A stretch of DNA of 64,000 nucleotides from Megamerina dolium (Eukaryota > Arthropoda > Insecta > Diptera > Megamerinidae): contig OY978525.1 of the NCBI GenBank assembly GCA_963854835.1, forward strand, positions 58,969,855 through 59,033,854. The letters run 5' to 3'. A program made the translations under genes and the position numbers. The notes under the pieces are model-generated. The model did not search any database, was not told the DNA's origin, and saw only the letters and a program-made list of their open reading frames with translations. Positions 36,187 through 46,806 of the stretch are shown piece after piece (position 1 is the stretch's first letter; every line of letters starts with the position of its first letter).

Positions 36187-36203
36187 TATATATACATATA
36201 TAT

Positions 36204-36268
<65 letters not shown>
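36047..36268. repeat. (TA)n microsatellite with lead-in GAAGTATATTTTTGG
   Basis: Same lead-in and interruption pattern as 33300-33523, so this belongs to a duplicated lead-in/TA/module unit rather than an independent microsatellite birth. Confidence 0.9.
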
Positions 36269-36271
<3 letters not shown>

Positions 36272-36524
36272 CACATCCAACTGCAACTCAGTTGGCTCAA
36301 TGTTCTGGCATTCCACAATTATAAGTAATATTAATATGGATTGTGTATATCACAACTTCGAGCAATGTTGGTATGTGTATGGATATTTATGTATTTGACA
36401 ATTTCGGGAAATATGTCGCGAGGCAACATATGCATATGTGCGTATTTGAAATTTTGGCTCGCAACAATAATATGTTTATATATCATATATATATACATAT
36501 ATATACATATATACATACATATAT

Positions 36525-36593
<69 letters not shown>

Positions 36594-36675
36594 TACATAT
36601 ACATACATATACATATATATATATATATATACATATATATACATATATATACATATATATACATATGTATACATT

Positions 36676-36727
<52 letters not shown>

Positions 36728-36796
36728 AATGTATACATATGTATATATATGTATATATATATATGTATATGTATGTATATATATGTATATATATGT

Positions 36797-36840
<44 letters not shown>

Positions 36841-37080
36841 GTATGTATATATGTATATATATATGATATATAAACATATTATTGTTGCGAGCCAAAATTT
36901 CAAATACGCACATATGCATATGTTGCCTCGCGACATATTTCCCGAAATTGTCAAATACATAAATATCCATACACATACCAACATTGCTCGAAGTTGTGAT
37001 ATACACAATCCATATTAATATTACTTATAATTGTGGAATGCCAGAACATTGAGCCAACTGAGTTGCAGTTGGATGTGAAA
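36269..37080. repeat. ~810-bp palindrome: two inverted 215-bp modules around TA core
   Basis: The module at 36269-36486 is repeated in reverse complement at 36863-37080, identical as far as I can read. The 376-bp middle is TA-rich and itself largely self-complementary: GTATACATTATACATATA on the left mirrors TATATGTATAATGTATAC on the right around 36697. The region thus forms one near-perfect hairpin or cruciform, and the same peptide-like frames appear on both strands. It is either a foldback element or the product of an inverted duplication at a TA tract. Confidence 0.9.
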
Positions 37081-37273
37081 ATGCTGACAAAGTACTTACA
37101 CACACAATTCGTAGTTCTGCAGTTACGTAAGCATACCTGTGTATGCATACATGTTTAGACATTCCATGATAACTAAACTCACGTGAACTCATGTGTGTGA
37201 ATATCAAGAAGTTGCTTTCTCAAATAATGGTTACATACATAAGCATATGTGGAGTGCATCGATCGTGTAAATA

Positions 37274-38924
37274 CAGTGGCTCCCAGCTTATTTCGTACAG
37301 TGACAGTTTAAAAATTGCTGCAGTCGTAATTCCTAATATAGCAAAAATTTGAACAAAATATAAATGCCATTTTAGAAAGGAAGGTTTGTTTTTTATTTTC
37401 CAAAATTTACTTTTTCAAAATTTTAGTGTTTGACACTATAAAAAAATAAAATAAGAAAAAAATAGGAAAATTCATGTCACAGCTTATTTCGTACAGTCTC
37501 TTTAAGTTCAAACTAAAAACAAAGTAAGTTGATTTTAATATTTAGTTGACATCCCTTAGCGTTAATGACAGCCTGGAGTCTATTTGGCATTGAATCCACC
37601 AATTTTTGAGTGATGTCTGGTGTGATTTTTTTCCATTCTTCCATCAGTACCTTCTTTAGGTCTTGCTTATTAGAAATCTTGTGCGTTCTTATTTTATTGT
37701 CCAAAATAGACCAAAGATTTTCAATCACATTCATGTCAGGTGACTGTGGTGGTGGAGACATCAAGTGTGGGCAGTTCCAAATAAGCCAAGATTGCACAAT
37801 CCCAGATTTATGTTTTGGGTCATTATCTTGGTAGTACCGAAATTCTTCCCGCAAACCCAGTTTGTCTGCACTTTGAAGTAAATTGTTTTTCAGAATCTCG
37901 AGGTACTTCATTTTGTCCATTGTTTCCTCAATAAAAACCAATTCACCTACTCCGGCTGCTGACATACAGGCCCAAACCATCACGCTACCGCCACCATGCT
38001 TCACTGTGGGCTTAAGGTTCTCCTTGTTTAGCTCGGTATTCGCTTTACGCCAAACATATGACATTCCGTCCGAGCCAAAAATATTAAACTTAGACTCATC
38101 CGCGAAAATAACGGTATTCCAGAACGCAGGAGTATTAATAATATGCTCTTTGGCGAAGTCAAGTCGGCGTTGTATATTCATTTTCGAAATGAATGGTTTC
38201 TTTCGGGCTACTCGACCGTTCAAGTCATGATTGCGCAGCACACGTCGGACAGTTTCAGCACTGGATGATTTTCCTATTTCACGCTGAACCTCTGCAGCCA
38301 ACTTCGGAGCGGATAACTTTGGATTTTTCTTAATTTTTCGTACAATATAACGCTCGTCTGAAGCGTTGAAAATCTTATTAGGTGCTTCTCTGCCCTTTTT
38401 CTCCAACCGATTTTCGCGAACGAAGCGTTGAATGATGTATTGGACAGTTGAGGCACTTAAATTTGTCATTTCAGCAATTTTTCGCACACTCTGACCTTTC
38501 CTAAAATGGTTAATTACCAGTTTACGCTGTTCCATCGTTGTACGACGACCCATAACGCTAAATGTTTAATTTACAGCACTTTAACTATTTAAAATAATAA
38601 TAATAAAAATTGTTATAATAGTTAAAAAGGTCCAAAAACTCATACAATTCAAAAAAACTTTGTAACTGTGCGGCAGAATGAAACTTACTTACATTGAAGT
38701 TTGTGTACGAAATAAGATGTGAGCTGAAAATCAGCTGATCAATAGTTTTTCTCTCTTGCATGACAAAAAGAACAATTTTTGGGGTTCCCCGTTTTCTTAT
38801 TAGGTTTACTAAACACATACATAGACATCTACATTCAAAACTTATTGATAAGTTTTTTAGTTTCGATGTTACAGCCATGTACATAAAAATATATACACTG
38901 TACGAAATAAGCTGTGAGCCACTG
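37274..38924 (-). mobile_element. Tc1-like transposon, copy 2 (intact, IR/DR termini)
   Basis: The 1651-bp element is flanked by TA (37272-37273, 38925-38926). Its outer ends match those of copy 1. Inner repeats of the AGCTTATTTCGTACAG core lie near 37473-37496 and 38701-38726, giving the IR/DR arrangement. It is the same length as copy 1 and very similar, so both inserted recently or were copied recently. With an open transposase and complete ends it is the best candidate in the window for an autonomous element. Confidence 0.93.
37513..38553 (-). CDS. Tc1-family DD34E transposase, intact, 346 aa
   Basis: This would catalyse cut-and-paste transposition into TA sites in the nucleus. The 346-residue length is normal for Tc1 transposases (about 340). 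An N-terminal paired-like helix-turn-helix spans about residues 8-45 (RKLVINHFRKGQSVRKIAEM, STVQYIIQRF), with a second DNA-binding helical region to ~110. The basic stretch NGRVARKKP at 112-120 is the usual nuclear-localisation region. The DDE triad is Asp152 (FADESKF), Asp243 (YQDNDPKH) and Glu278 (MNVIENLW), with 34 residues between the last two. HGGGSVMVWACMSAAG is the conserved central motif. The ATG at 38553 is the natural family start. No intron or defect is seen. Confidence 0.95.
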   Translation of the reverse strand: MGRRTTMEQRKLVINHFRKGQSVRKIAEMTNLSASTVQYIIQRFVRENRLEKKGREAPNKIFNASDERYIVRKIKKNPKLSAPKLAAEVQREIGKSSSAETVRRVLRNHDLNGRVARKKPFISKMNIQRRLDFAKEHIINTPAFWNTVIFADESKFNIFGSDGMSYVWRKANTELNKENLKPTVKHGGGSVMVWACMSAAGVGELVFIEETMDKMKYLEILKNNLLQSADKLGLREEFRYYQDNDPKHKSGIVQSWLIWNCPHLMSPPPQSPDMNVIENLWSILDNKIRTHKISNKQDLKKVLMEEWKKITPDITQKLVDSMPNRLQAVINAKGCQLNIKINLLCF

Positions 38925-39029
38925 TACGTACACACATACACACACACGTACACACATACACACATGTGGTGTGAATATATTATTGTATGTTATATGTTGG
39001 TATGTGGGTAGATTGATATGTGACTAGTA

Positions 39030-39390
39030 TTAGAAAAATGGTACATAAGCTGCCAGTTTACTGAAGGCAATCGCTTTTTAGTTGTGAGTCTTATACCGAG
39101 TTGTGAAGTGTTAGCGTGTAAGAAATTGTAAAATACTGGGATCCTTACGAGGCCCTCCAGTATTAGTGTAAAAGTGTGAAATCGGAAGTAATACCACAAA
39201 TAAAGCGAAAACCCAAAATCGCAAGTATCGTATAATTGATAAAGCATAATTGTTTTATTTCAGCTAACAAGTGTGATAGTCTGGAAGAATATTTAGGAGC
39301 TTAGGTCTTGGTGCGAATCTTGTGCGTTACATCCTTGAGTCTAGCGGTTAGGTACTTAGTGAGTGTTGTGGAAAAATAGTAAACAACATT
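39030..39390 (+). repeat. 5' LTR of 17.6/297-like gypsy element
   Basis: It closely matches 1-327, including TTTTAGTTGTGAGTCTTATA, AAGCGAAAACCCAAAATCGC and a shared ending at ACAACA. An AATAAAGCG near 39198 may serve as poly(A) signal. The exact 5' end is unclear; it lies shortly before GGTACATAAGCTGCC at about 39040. The ACAACATT end is followed almost directly by the primer-binding site. Confidence 0.75.
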
Positions 39391-39391
39391 T

Positions 39392-39409
39392 TGGCGCAGC
39401 CGGTAGGAT
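39392..39409 (+). other. Primer-binding site, tRNA-Ser type
   Basis: TGGCGCAGCCGGTAGGAT is the complement of ATCCTACCGGCTGCGCCA, which matches from memory the 3' end of insect tRNA-Ser. Use of tRNA-Ser is characteristic of the 17.6/297/tom group of gypsy-type elements. Confidence 0.8.
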
Positions 39410-40920
39410 ACTGCGAAATATCTTGTATATACAAGGTGTTTTACGTTCAACATTTAACGTGGTGTAGGACCTAATTATAGTCTAAAACCTATGAAGCAAT
39501 AGCAAGAAAACTAGACGTAGCAATAACCGAGTCAATCGACTTCGTGTGGAGCTTTATTAAGCAACACAGCACATACGAAGAATTCCAGCTCATAAAATCA
39601 AAGGTACAGCACGGAAAAGTACTAACTCCAATAAAGGAATTAGACGCCACGTTATACGAGTTAAACGATCTATTGAAAAGCCGGGTTGAAGCAGCCTTAA
39701 AACAAAAAAACGATTAAGAGGCAGCAGAGACATATTTTAGGGCTCTCAGATCTCAGAACTCAGATCGCAAAACAGGGATTCGACGCGGAACAGCTAGAAG
39801 CAGAGATTACTAAGACACTTAATAGAAATAAGGAATTAGAAGATTTACTAAAAGAAAAGGCATTTCAGAAGAATTTATAGAGAAAAGGCTTAGAACCTCG
39901 GTTGACCCTGAGCAGCTAAGTGCACTCCAGGCAAAAGAGAGGAATCTTGAAAGAGAACACTGCCTAGCACAGGAGACACCTCTTCGTCGCCGTACGAAAG
40001 TTCGAAAAACACAACCAGAAGTACAACCCGAATTAAAGCTAAAAATGCGTATTGACGAAATTGTACAGACCGTCAGTAGACTAGTCCCGGTACTCACTGG
40101 AGCGGAATCTAAAGATTTGAGGACCGAAGTATACCAGTTCATTTCTGGGTGTGAATTAGCAAGAAAAGCCATAAAACCCGACGAGTTGGAAGATTTCGTA
40201 GCTTGTATAATACAGCGGTGATGCTTATAACTTTGTGCTAAGTAAGAAATTCGCTAATATAGAAGAATTGTATACACTTCTGCGAAACACATATTTGAAG
40301 ACCGTTCGCCTGGAACCGCTCACGCACCAAATACAAGTCGCACGCCAACTACCTCAGGAAGATATACGTGTTTTTGCAAGGAGATTAGGTGATTTAAAAT
40401 CCACGGCGATACAGTGTATTAAGAATAGATACGGTATGAGAGGACATATTTTATATCAGGCCTTTAAAACCCATTGTTAAGAACTCATATGCTAGGTAAA
40501 ATGGGCACGCTAGAAGAATTAGCAGACAAGATGCCACTCGGAATAAACAAATATCAAAATAATAACGTGAGTCCCCAAAATAACCAAACGAAAGTTCCTA
40601 CATGCTCCTTCTGCGACCAAAACAGACACACCAGAGACGACTGTTTCAAGAGAAAAAACATGCCCTATTGCATAAAGTGTAAAAAGTACGGACATGAGCT
40701 CAATTTGTCATGCACACCTTTCAGCAACAACAGGTCACAAGGAAAAGGTAATCAAACACCTGCACCTAGTAAGGGAGGTCAAGAAAGCAACGGCCCTAAT
40801 AGCTGAAATTCTGAGACCAAATGTTCTTTCTGTAAGAAGCCGGGACACAGTATCGCGGACTATTATAAACGCAAAGAATGGGAAAAAACCCAGGAAACGA
40901 GGGCCCAACTACGGTCAATA
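39410..40920 (+). pseudogene. Gypsy (17.6-like) gag, frameshifted
   Basis: Pieces in several frames: ESIDFVWSFIKQHSTYEEFQ (~39530), ELDATLYELNDLLKSRVEAA (~39640), KFANIEELYTLLRNTYLKTV and LPQEDIRVFARRLGDLKSTA (~40240-40410). The zinc-knuckle region from ~40600 reads CSFCDQNRHTRDDCFKRKNM and CIKCKKYGHELNLSC, with a further CSFCKKPGHSIADYYK in another frame where the last Cys is Tyr. Gag forms the particle and binds RNA. At least three frame changes disable it. Confidence 0.75.
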
Positions 40921-41111
40921 AACCGGAAACCCCAAAATTTTGCTAAAAATAGGCTAGTTGAAATGGAAAATGTCAGTTATGCGTCCTTAGAGATTGTTGA
41001 TACACACTCCAAGTTAGATAGCAAGATGGCGGAAGTTGATAGTCAAGCGTCCAGGGGGATTGTTGAACCATCTTTTCCATCCAGTAATAACAAACATGTT
41101 AGGGAGTCTCT

Positions 41112-42383
41112 GATGTACATGATGTGTTCATTGAGTTTCCGTGTGAGGAAGCAAAAAATGGAAAACTAATTTTACTTGTAGACTCTGGGGCAGATACCAG
41201 TTTAATAAAGTCATCAGTAATTAATGAATCTGTTAGCAAGAAGCGACATTTAAGGAAAAATCTTTGTAGTGCATTCGGAGGATTTGTCACCACATTAGGG
41301 TCAGTATCAGTCCAACACGATAGGACTAAAGATTTGATTTTAGAACTACACTTAATCTCAGAAAAGAGAGGGAGACCTGCTGATGGTATCCTAGGTAGAG
41401 ACAATTTATGGAACCGATCGGTTATCAAATCTATGAAAAAGAAGCTTATTTTCTTCTGTGAACGAAAACAGCATTTGATGAATTTACCTCTCAAACTACA
41501 CGTCAGTGAGGTTGTAGTACCTGGGAGAACTATGAAGGTAGTCCCCATTAAAGTAAATACAAATTTCGAAACAATTATAGTAGAGAAACAGGAAGTATCT
41601 CCTGGAATATATTTAGGTGAGACATTGAGAAGTGTGATGGACAACACAGTTTATATCCCAATTCTCAATACGAATATAGATTCATATATTGTAAATAATA
41701 AGCTTAAAATTAATATAATTAAATTTAATCATTTAGAACACGAAGAATACGACATAGCTTATAAAATAAATAACATTAAGGAAACTGATAGCCACAAAAG
41801 AGTTACCAAAATATTAGAAACAATTAAGCTAGACGAAAACTTAAACATTGAGGAAAAGAGATCCATAGACGGAATACTTAAGTCATTCCACGATTTATTT
41901 TTCTTGAAATACGACAAACTGTCTCACACACAGGTATAAAACACACAACACCAATAAAAACAGACCTGGCGCCAATCAACCAAAGACAATACAGGTTACC
42001 AGAAGCGCATTAGGAAGAAATCAATAAGCAAGTAAACAAAATGTTGGAAGACGATATAATTATTCGCAGCCCATCACCTTAGAATTCACCCATAATTTTG
42101 GTGCCGATGAAATATTAGACCAGTTAGATCATTGTAGATATTTCACTACACTTGATTTGACCAGTGGGTATCATCAGGACTTCAAGCTATAGATGTCTAT
42201 AGTCGTCTATGTCTATCGTCGTCTATAGTCGGAACTTGGCACAACATGAATCGCGTTTGCGAAACGTATTTGAACATTTACGAAAACATAACTTAAAACT
42301 AAATACGCAAAAGTGTCAGTTAGAGAGATAATTTACGTAGGTCATAAATTCAGTGAGGAAGGAGCGTTACCAGACTTTGAAAA
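41112..42383 (+). pseudogene. Gypsy (17.6-like) protease and partial RT
   Basis: The frame 41124-41939 (271 aa) has the aspartic protease active site LLVDSGADTSLIKSSVI (DSG) and ADGILGRDNL (the ILGxD motif), then a linker. After a stop at 41937-41939 it resumes as HTTPIKTDLAPINQRQYRLP and NKQVNKMLEDDIIIRSPSP. Later DHCRYFTTLDLTSGYHQ (~42130) is RT motif A. The catalytic YxDD segment is deleted, and FSEEGALPDFEKV at ~42348-42385 marks the RT end where LOA-like sequence takes over. Confidence 0.8.
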
Positions 42384-43090
42384 GTTCAACGCCTAAGAAG
42401 CCTCATCCGAAGACGACGGAGGGGTCAGTTGAGGCGGACGCTGGGAAGAATGGACAAGTGTACCTTGAGGATAATCCTCCGATTATCACACAGTCACCGA
42501 AAGTAGCAAGTGCTCGGAGAGATGGACCAATTATAAAGTCCGTCAGTCGCTCCAAACGAGGTTCGAAGCCCCAGCCTAACACGGGTAGGGTAGATCTGGG
42601 AACGACGGGACAGGGAAATTCGACATAGGGGAGTAATGAGCGGGCTGGACAACTTGATAAGATTGTTAACCCAGCGAACCCACAGGCCTGGAATGCGGCA
42701 TCTAGGCCGAGCGGTCTTGGCAGAGCGCCTAATTGTCGAGCTAAGTAGGCAAAGGGCGAGCCCGCCAAAGCGAGGAAGACTTACGCTCGAGTAGCGGAAG
42801 CCGACCTCGTTATGGGAATAATGGACTTGTCACTAAATGTACCTTCAAGGTATCTTGGTGGAGAGCGGATTGTTTGTACTAAGGTGCAAAAATCGCTATC
42901 CAAGCAATGGCTGTGCAAGTCAGTGGAACACCTAACCGGTTTGTGGGAGGTGCAAAGCTCAAATGTGACAGCCTAACTGCCTTGTCGACAAAGAGGAAGA
43001 TGGTGATTGTGGCTCATGGCAATGCTGTGGCCAGCGACATCATTCTCAGGATGCTGTAGGGCCAAAACGCCTGTGTGAAGGATACTTCCA
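42384..43090 (+). pseudogene. LOA-like ORF1 remnant
   Basis: The frame 42353-42628 continues into basic, Pro/Ser-rich sequence (KKPHPKTTEGSVEADAGKNG). After stops come ARKTYARVAEADLVMGIMDL and then KRKMVIVAHGNAVASDIILR, NACVKDTSKWSVIRTEEYGD, resembling the C-terminal part of ORF1 proteins in this LINE group. No intact zinc knuckle was seen. Assignment is by position and weak resemblance. Confidence 0.5.
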
Positions 43091-43096
43091 AATGGA

Positions 43097-43680
43097 GTGT
43101 TATCCGCACAGAAGAGTATGGCGATACGTGCGATTCTAATGGGTAACTTGTGCTCACCGGATCCCACAGTAGTGAGAATAGGTGACGGTGCGAGTTCATT
43201 TATGATCGCATCAGTATACGTTCCATACGATTCTCCAGAAGAACCACTTCCAAGAGAGGCGGAAGCTCTAATGAGATTCTGTGATGGAAAGAGGGTTGGT
43301 CTGATCTTAGGCTGCCAATGTGCACAGTTCTGTATGGGGCAGCAGCAATGAAACCTATAGAGGAGAGTGTCTACTCGAATTTATAAAAAGTTTTGGTCTA
43401 CAAGTTGCCAATAGGGGAACAGACCTGACCTTTGTCGGCGCATGTCGTTGCGAGGTCATTGATGTTACTTTGACGAATGTAAAATTGTTGGACAGGATTT
43501 TGGATTGGAGGGTTGTGGATAGACTAACCATGTCGGACTACAAGGCCATTCAGTTTGGAGTTACGTCCGATAAAAGACATATGAAGGACTGTAGAATGGT
43601 AATAATACCAAAAAAATGGATGGTACAAGGAATTATTGCCAGTGAGGTTTAAGAGACCTAGAACTGCAGATGTTGAGTAT
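43097..43680 (+). pseudogene. LOA-like AP endonuclease remnant
   Basis: FMIASVYVPYDSPEEPLPRE and REAEALMRFCDGKRVGLILG precede GCQCAQFCMGQQQ, where GCDANAHH is expected, so the metal-binding Asp and Asn are lost. RGECLLEFIKSFGLQVANRG, TDLTFVGACRCEVIDVTLTN and DRLTMSDYKAIQFGV follow in another frame; the last is the SDH motif changed to SDY. The endonuclease is inactive. Confidence 0.75.
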
Positions 43681-45400
43681 CAGGTGAGGGCTATCAGCTC
43701 AGCCATGATCAAAGCCTTTGAAGCTTCATGTCGTCTTACGGTAATGGACGAAGGAGATCCCACTCCATGGTGGAATGGGGAACTGGAATCCATGAAAAAG
43801 GAGACACGGAAGGCTTTTAATCGTCACATGAGAGGAGACCACAATGAGTGGAATGACAAGTCAAAGAAAATTGTGCTAAAGACTCTACGTAACCGTAAAA
43901 GGAAAACGTGGAGGGAATTCTGCTCAAATATGCAAGATATGTCCGTTGTATGTAGATTATAGAGGATTATATCAAAGGACCCGGTTTCAAAGCAGTAAAT
44001 GCTTTATCGGGGATTCGCTGCAATACCTGATGGAGGTGCATTTTCCAGGAAGCTTTAAATCGGAAGATCCTTGGGTAGCCACCTGCAAGGGTGCAAACAG
44101 GGATGAAAGATTGGAAGCTGAAATGATAGTCACCAGAGATGGAGTGATAAACGCCATCAAGCGTTTCTCTCCATTCAAAACAGCGGGTACAGACGGAATA
44201 TGTCCAGCATTACTTCAGTGGAGTGCAGAAGCTCTGGTAGAAAGGCATCTAGGAATATTCACTACTTGCCTAGCTACAGGATATATTCCGACTCAATAGA
44301 GAGAGACTAAGGTTGTCTTTCTACCAAAGCCGCGAGAAAGGTGAATATATAAGGTGCCTTCGATAAGAGCGGTTTAGATAAGCTAAGGATGGCCCTTGCT
44401 ACTCGCGAAGTCAGCCCAACCATTATAAGGTGGGTGGACAGCATGCTGAGGAAAAGGGCAATAAACTTTCAAAATTATAGCAATAGACTCCGAGGTAGGG
44501 TAGTAAAAGGGCGTCCACAGGGGGCCTATTATGGCCCATCCTTTTGAACATCACTGTCGATTCCCTACTCCAACTTCTGAACTCAAAGGGCATACACACC
44601 GTCGGGTATGCAGATGACATAGCGGTCACTGTAGGCGGTAAGTTCCTGGACACTATTTGTGATACCATGAGAGGTGCACTCAAAATGGTTGAAGAATGGT
44701 GCACGGAACAAGGTCTCTCTGTAAATGCTAGTAAGTCGGAAACAGTACTCTTTACTAAATGGAGGACTGGACTAACAATTTACCCCTTATTCTTTTTGGA
44801 TCAATCATCAACGTCTCCAAGGAACTAAAGTATCCAGGTGTTATCCTGGATAACAAGCTGACTTGGAATAGTCAAGTCGATGACAAGATCCAGAAAGGCA
44901 AGCGGGTATTGTATCAGTGTAAGAGAGTGTTCGGTCTCAGATGGGGAATTACTCCCAGAGCAGCGCACTGGATATACACAACGATGGTAAGGCCCTTATT
45001 AGCGTATGCTGCTGTAGTCTGGTGGCCTAAGGTCACCCAAAAGATCGCGAAAAGCAAGTTAGATAGGGTGCAAAGAATGGCTTTTATTGGGATTACCGGA
45101 GCTATCCGGACGACCCCAGTAGAAGCATTGGAAGTCTTTCTGGGGCTGTTGCCGTTGTACTTGCATATTATAAAGTCGGCGGCATTAACAACATTACGTC
45201 TGAAGACAACCAATAATTGGTATGGATTCGGCACGGAGATAGGGTATAGGAGCATCTTGTCAGTGCTATATAACAGCAGTGTAAGGGAGGCTCAAATGCC
45301 AATGGAAGGAATGGTCAAGCTAAAGATGACTGGAAAATCACACAGAACACTCATTGAAGACGGGTTCACACATGATGTATGTGAGGAAAATGACTCATGA
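43636..45400 (+). pseudogene. LOA-like reverse transcriptase remnant
   Basis: PTPWWNGELESMKKETRKAF (~43765) and FSPFKTAGTDGICPALLQWS (~44170) lead into the RT. The palm is cut near 44340, and RGAFDKSGLDKLRMALATRE resumes after motif A is partly lost. GRPQGAYYGP carries a degraded motif B. TVGYADDIAVTVGGKFLDTI (44600) keeps the catalytic ADD. LKYPGVILDNKLTWNSQVDD, HWIYTTMVRPLLAYAAVVWW and RMAFIGITGAIRTTPVEALE form the C-terminal part. It ends at 45400. Confidence 0.8.
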
Positions 45401-45900
45401 ACGTGAAGGGACACATTGGTATAGAACAAAATGAAGATGCAGACGCCTTGGCTAGACAAGGATCTGAAGCTGAATTTTATGGACCGGAACCAGTAGTTGC
45501 TCTTAGCAACGGGACGGTGAAGGCAAAGTTCGAAGAGTGGATAAAGAAACTCCATCTCACGAGATGGGAGAACTTATCCACTTGTATACAGGCAAAGGCT
45601 TCGTTGAGGCTATCAAAAGGCAGTGCATCGTGGAGTGCCCTCAGCCTAGGACGGCTAACTCTAAGCTGGTTGACTGCATTAGTAACTGGGCATGGAAATT
45701 GCAGGTACCTCAGCAAGATGGGTCTTGTTGGAGGGGAGGATGCTGATATTTGCAGATTATACATGGAAGAGGCAGAGACAGCGGCGCACACAGTGTGCCA
45801 GTGTCCTGCATTGGCAAGCAGGAGGATGTCCATACTGGGTCGCCAATTTATTGATGAACTCGAAATGTGTATATACCCCACAAAGACATGCTTGAACTAA
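45397..45900 (+). pseudogene. LOA-like RNase H end and C-terminal Cys/His domain
   Basis: The 167-aa frame starts VKGHIGIEQNEDADALARQG, the last RNase H motif (H..I..NE.AD.LA), but the first three catalytic motifs are deleted. GHGNCRYLSKMGLVGGEDAD, CRLYMEEAETAAHTVCQCPA then gives the C-terminal CCHC-like motif of this group, with one Cys apparently replaced by Tyr (CRLY). Confidence 0.75.
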
Positions 45901-45990
45901 CGCGCAACCAAACAAAAGTTAACACACGAGTTGAGGAACGAAAAGGGACCCAGATAAGAGGTCTGATTCGACCAATCCCTAAAATATATA

Positions 45991-46268
45991 ATTAATCACT
46001 ATTTTAGCAGGATTCGAACGGCAGAACCCTTGTGACATCACTTTTTCTGAGCTTTGCAATAGAGTTCTTTCAGAAGCTTTTTCATAGCAAACTGTTACTG
46101 CCGGAAGAATTGCCAATTACTTGCCGACAGGTGGGTACCGTTCGAAAGAAAAGTATTTTCGATATTAAATTTGTTATGCTTCGGGCGAGAATCGAACCCA
46201 CGACCTACAGATCAGAAGGCCAACACACTAACCACTGATCTAATCACTAACCACTGAGCTACTGTACT
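45991..46268 (-). mobile_element. tRNA-derived SINE, minus-strand copy, 3' truncated
   Basis: On the minus strand the head reads CAGTAGCTCAGTGGTTAGTG, then a short internal duplication of the A-box region, and GGTCGTGGGTTCGATTCTCG, the best-preserved B box among the copies. The body matches the SINE at 17455 up to GCTAAAATA. The tail is absent. The A-box duplication (AGTGGTTAGTG twice) is unique to this copy. Confidence 0.8.
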
Positions 46269-46804
46269 CAAATGCACATATGCAATTAATACTCATTATA
46301 AAAAAAACCTAGGTGATTCAGACTCGAACTCACAATAAGTTTAAAGTCAAATAATCAATATATTATCAAATACCCAGGTGTTCGCGCATTTCAACCCAAA
46401 ACCAAATTTGTATAAAAATATAACCTCGAAAATTATTAGAACAATAAGATTAAACGACCTTTTTCAAATTTCATGTAAAATACTCGAACCTTAATAGAAA
46501 CAATAAAAATAATAGCAACAACTAACGTATTGCTACAAATCAACCCCATACGCGAACAGAGTGGCTATATACAAATGAAAATGAGGAATGTAGAAATATT
46601 GAATACAACAAAGTTGCTGGTAATTCCCCTACACGCACAAGAGAGTAGCAGTATGTATATCGACATGAATCCAATATCAACTAAGACATTGAAATTTCAA
46701 TAGATGCCAACGAAGCAACAAATAAACCCAGAGCAGAAAACAAAACAGACACAGTACAGCGAGCACCCATAAGAATAGCAAGCTTACAAACAACAACTTT
46801 GATG
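46269..46804. other. Unassigned AT-rich sequence
   Basis: No supported gene. Short readings resemble parts of a retroelement open frame but stops are frequent. It is contiguous with 47964-49179 across the mariner insertion. Confidence 0.3.
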
Positions 46805-46806
46805 TA

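Larger units (their letters stand above)
42384..45900 (+). mobile_element. LOA-like LINE, rearranged
   Basis: From 42384 the sequence passes from gypsy RT to a LINE whose parts occur in order: ORF1 C-terminal region, AP endonuclease, RT and RNase H-like end. Presence of an RNase H motif (GHIGIEQNEDADALARQGSE) after the RT favours the LOA or I groups over R1 and jockey. Several deletions and frameshifts occur. Without terminal repeats the limits are approximate. Confidence 0.75.

Noticed and set aside
37513..38230. Plus-strand open frames opposite the Tc1 transposase (37610-37834, 37883-38230)
   Set aside because: They are antisense shadows of the transposase; equivalents exist in the first copy.
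42973..43199. Minus-strand frames opposite the LOA-like ORF1 and endonuclease
   Set aside because: They have no motif and lie opposite a clear LINE coding relic.
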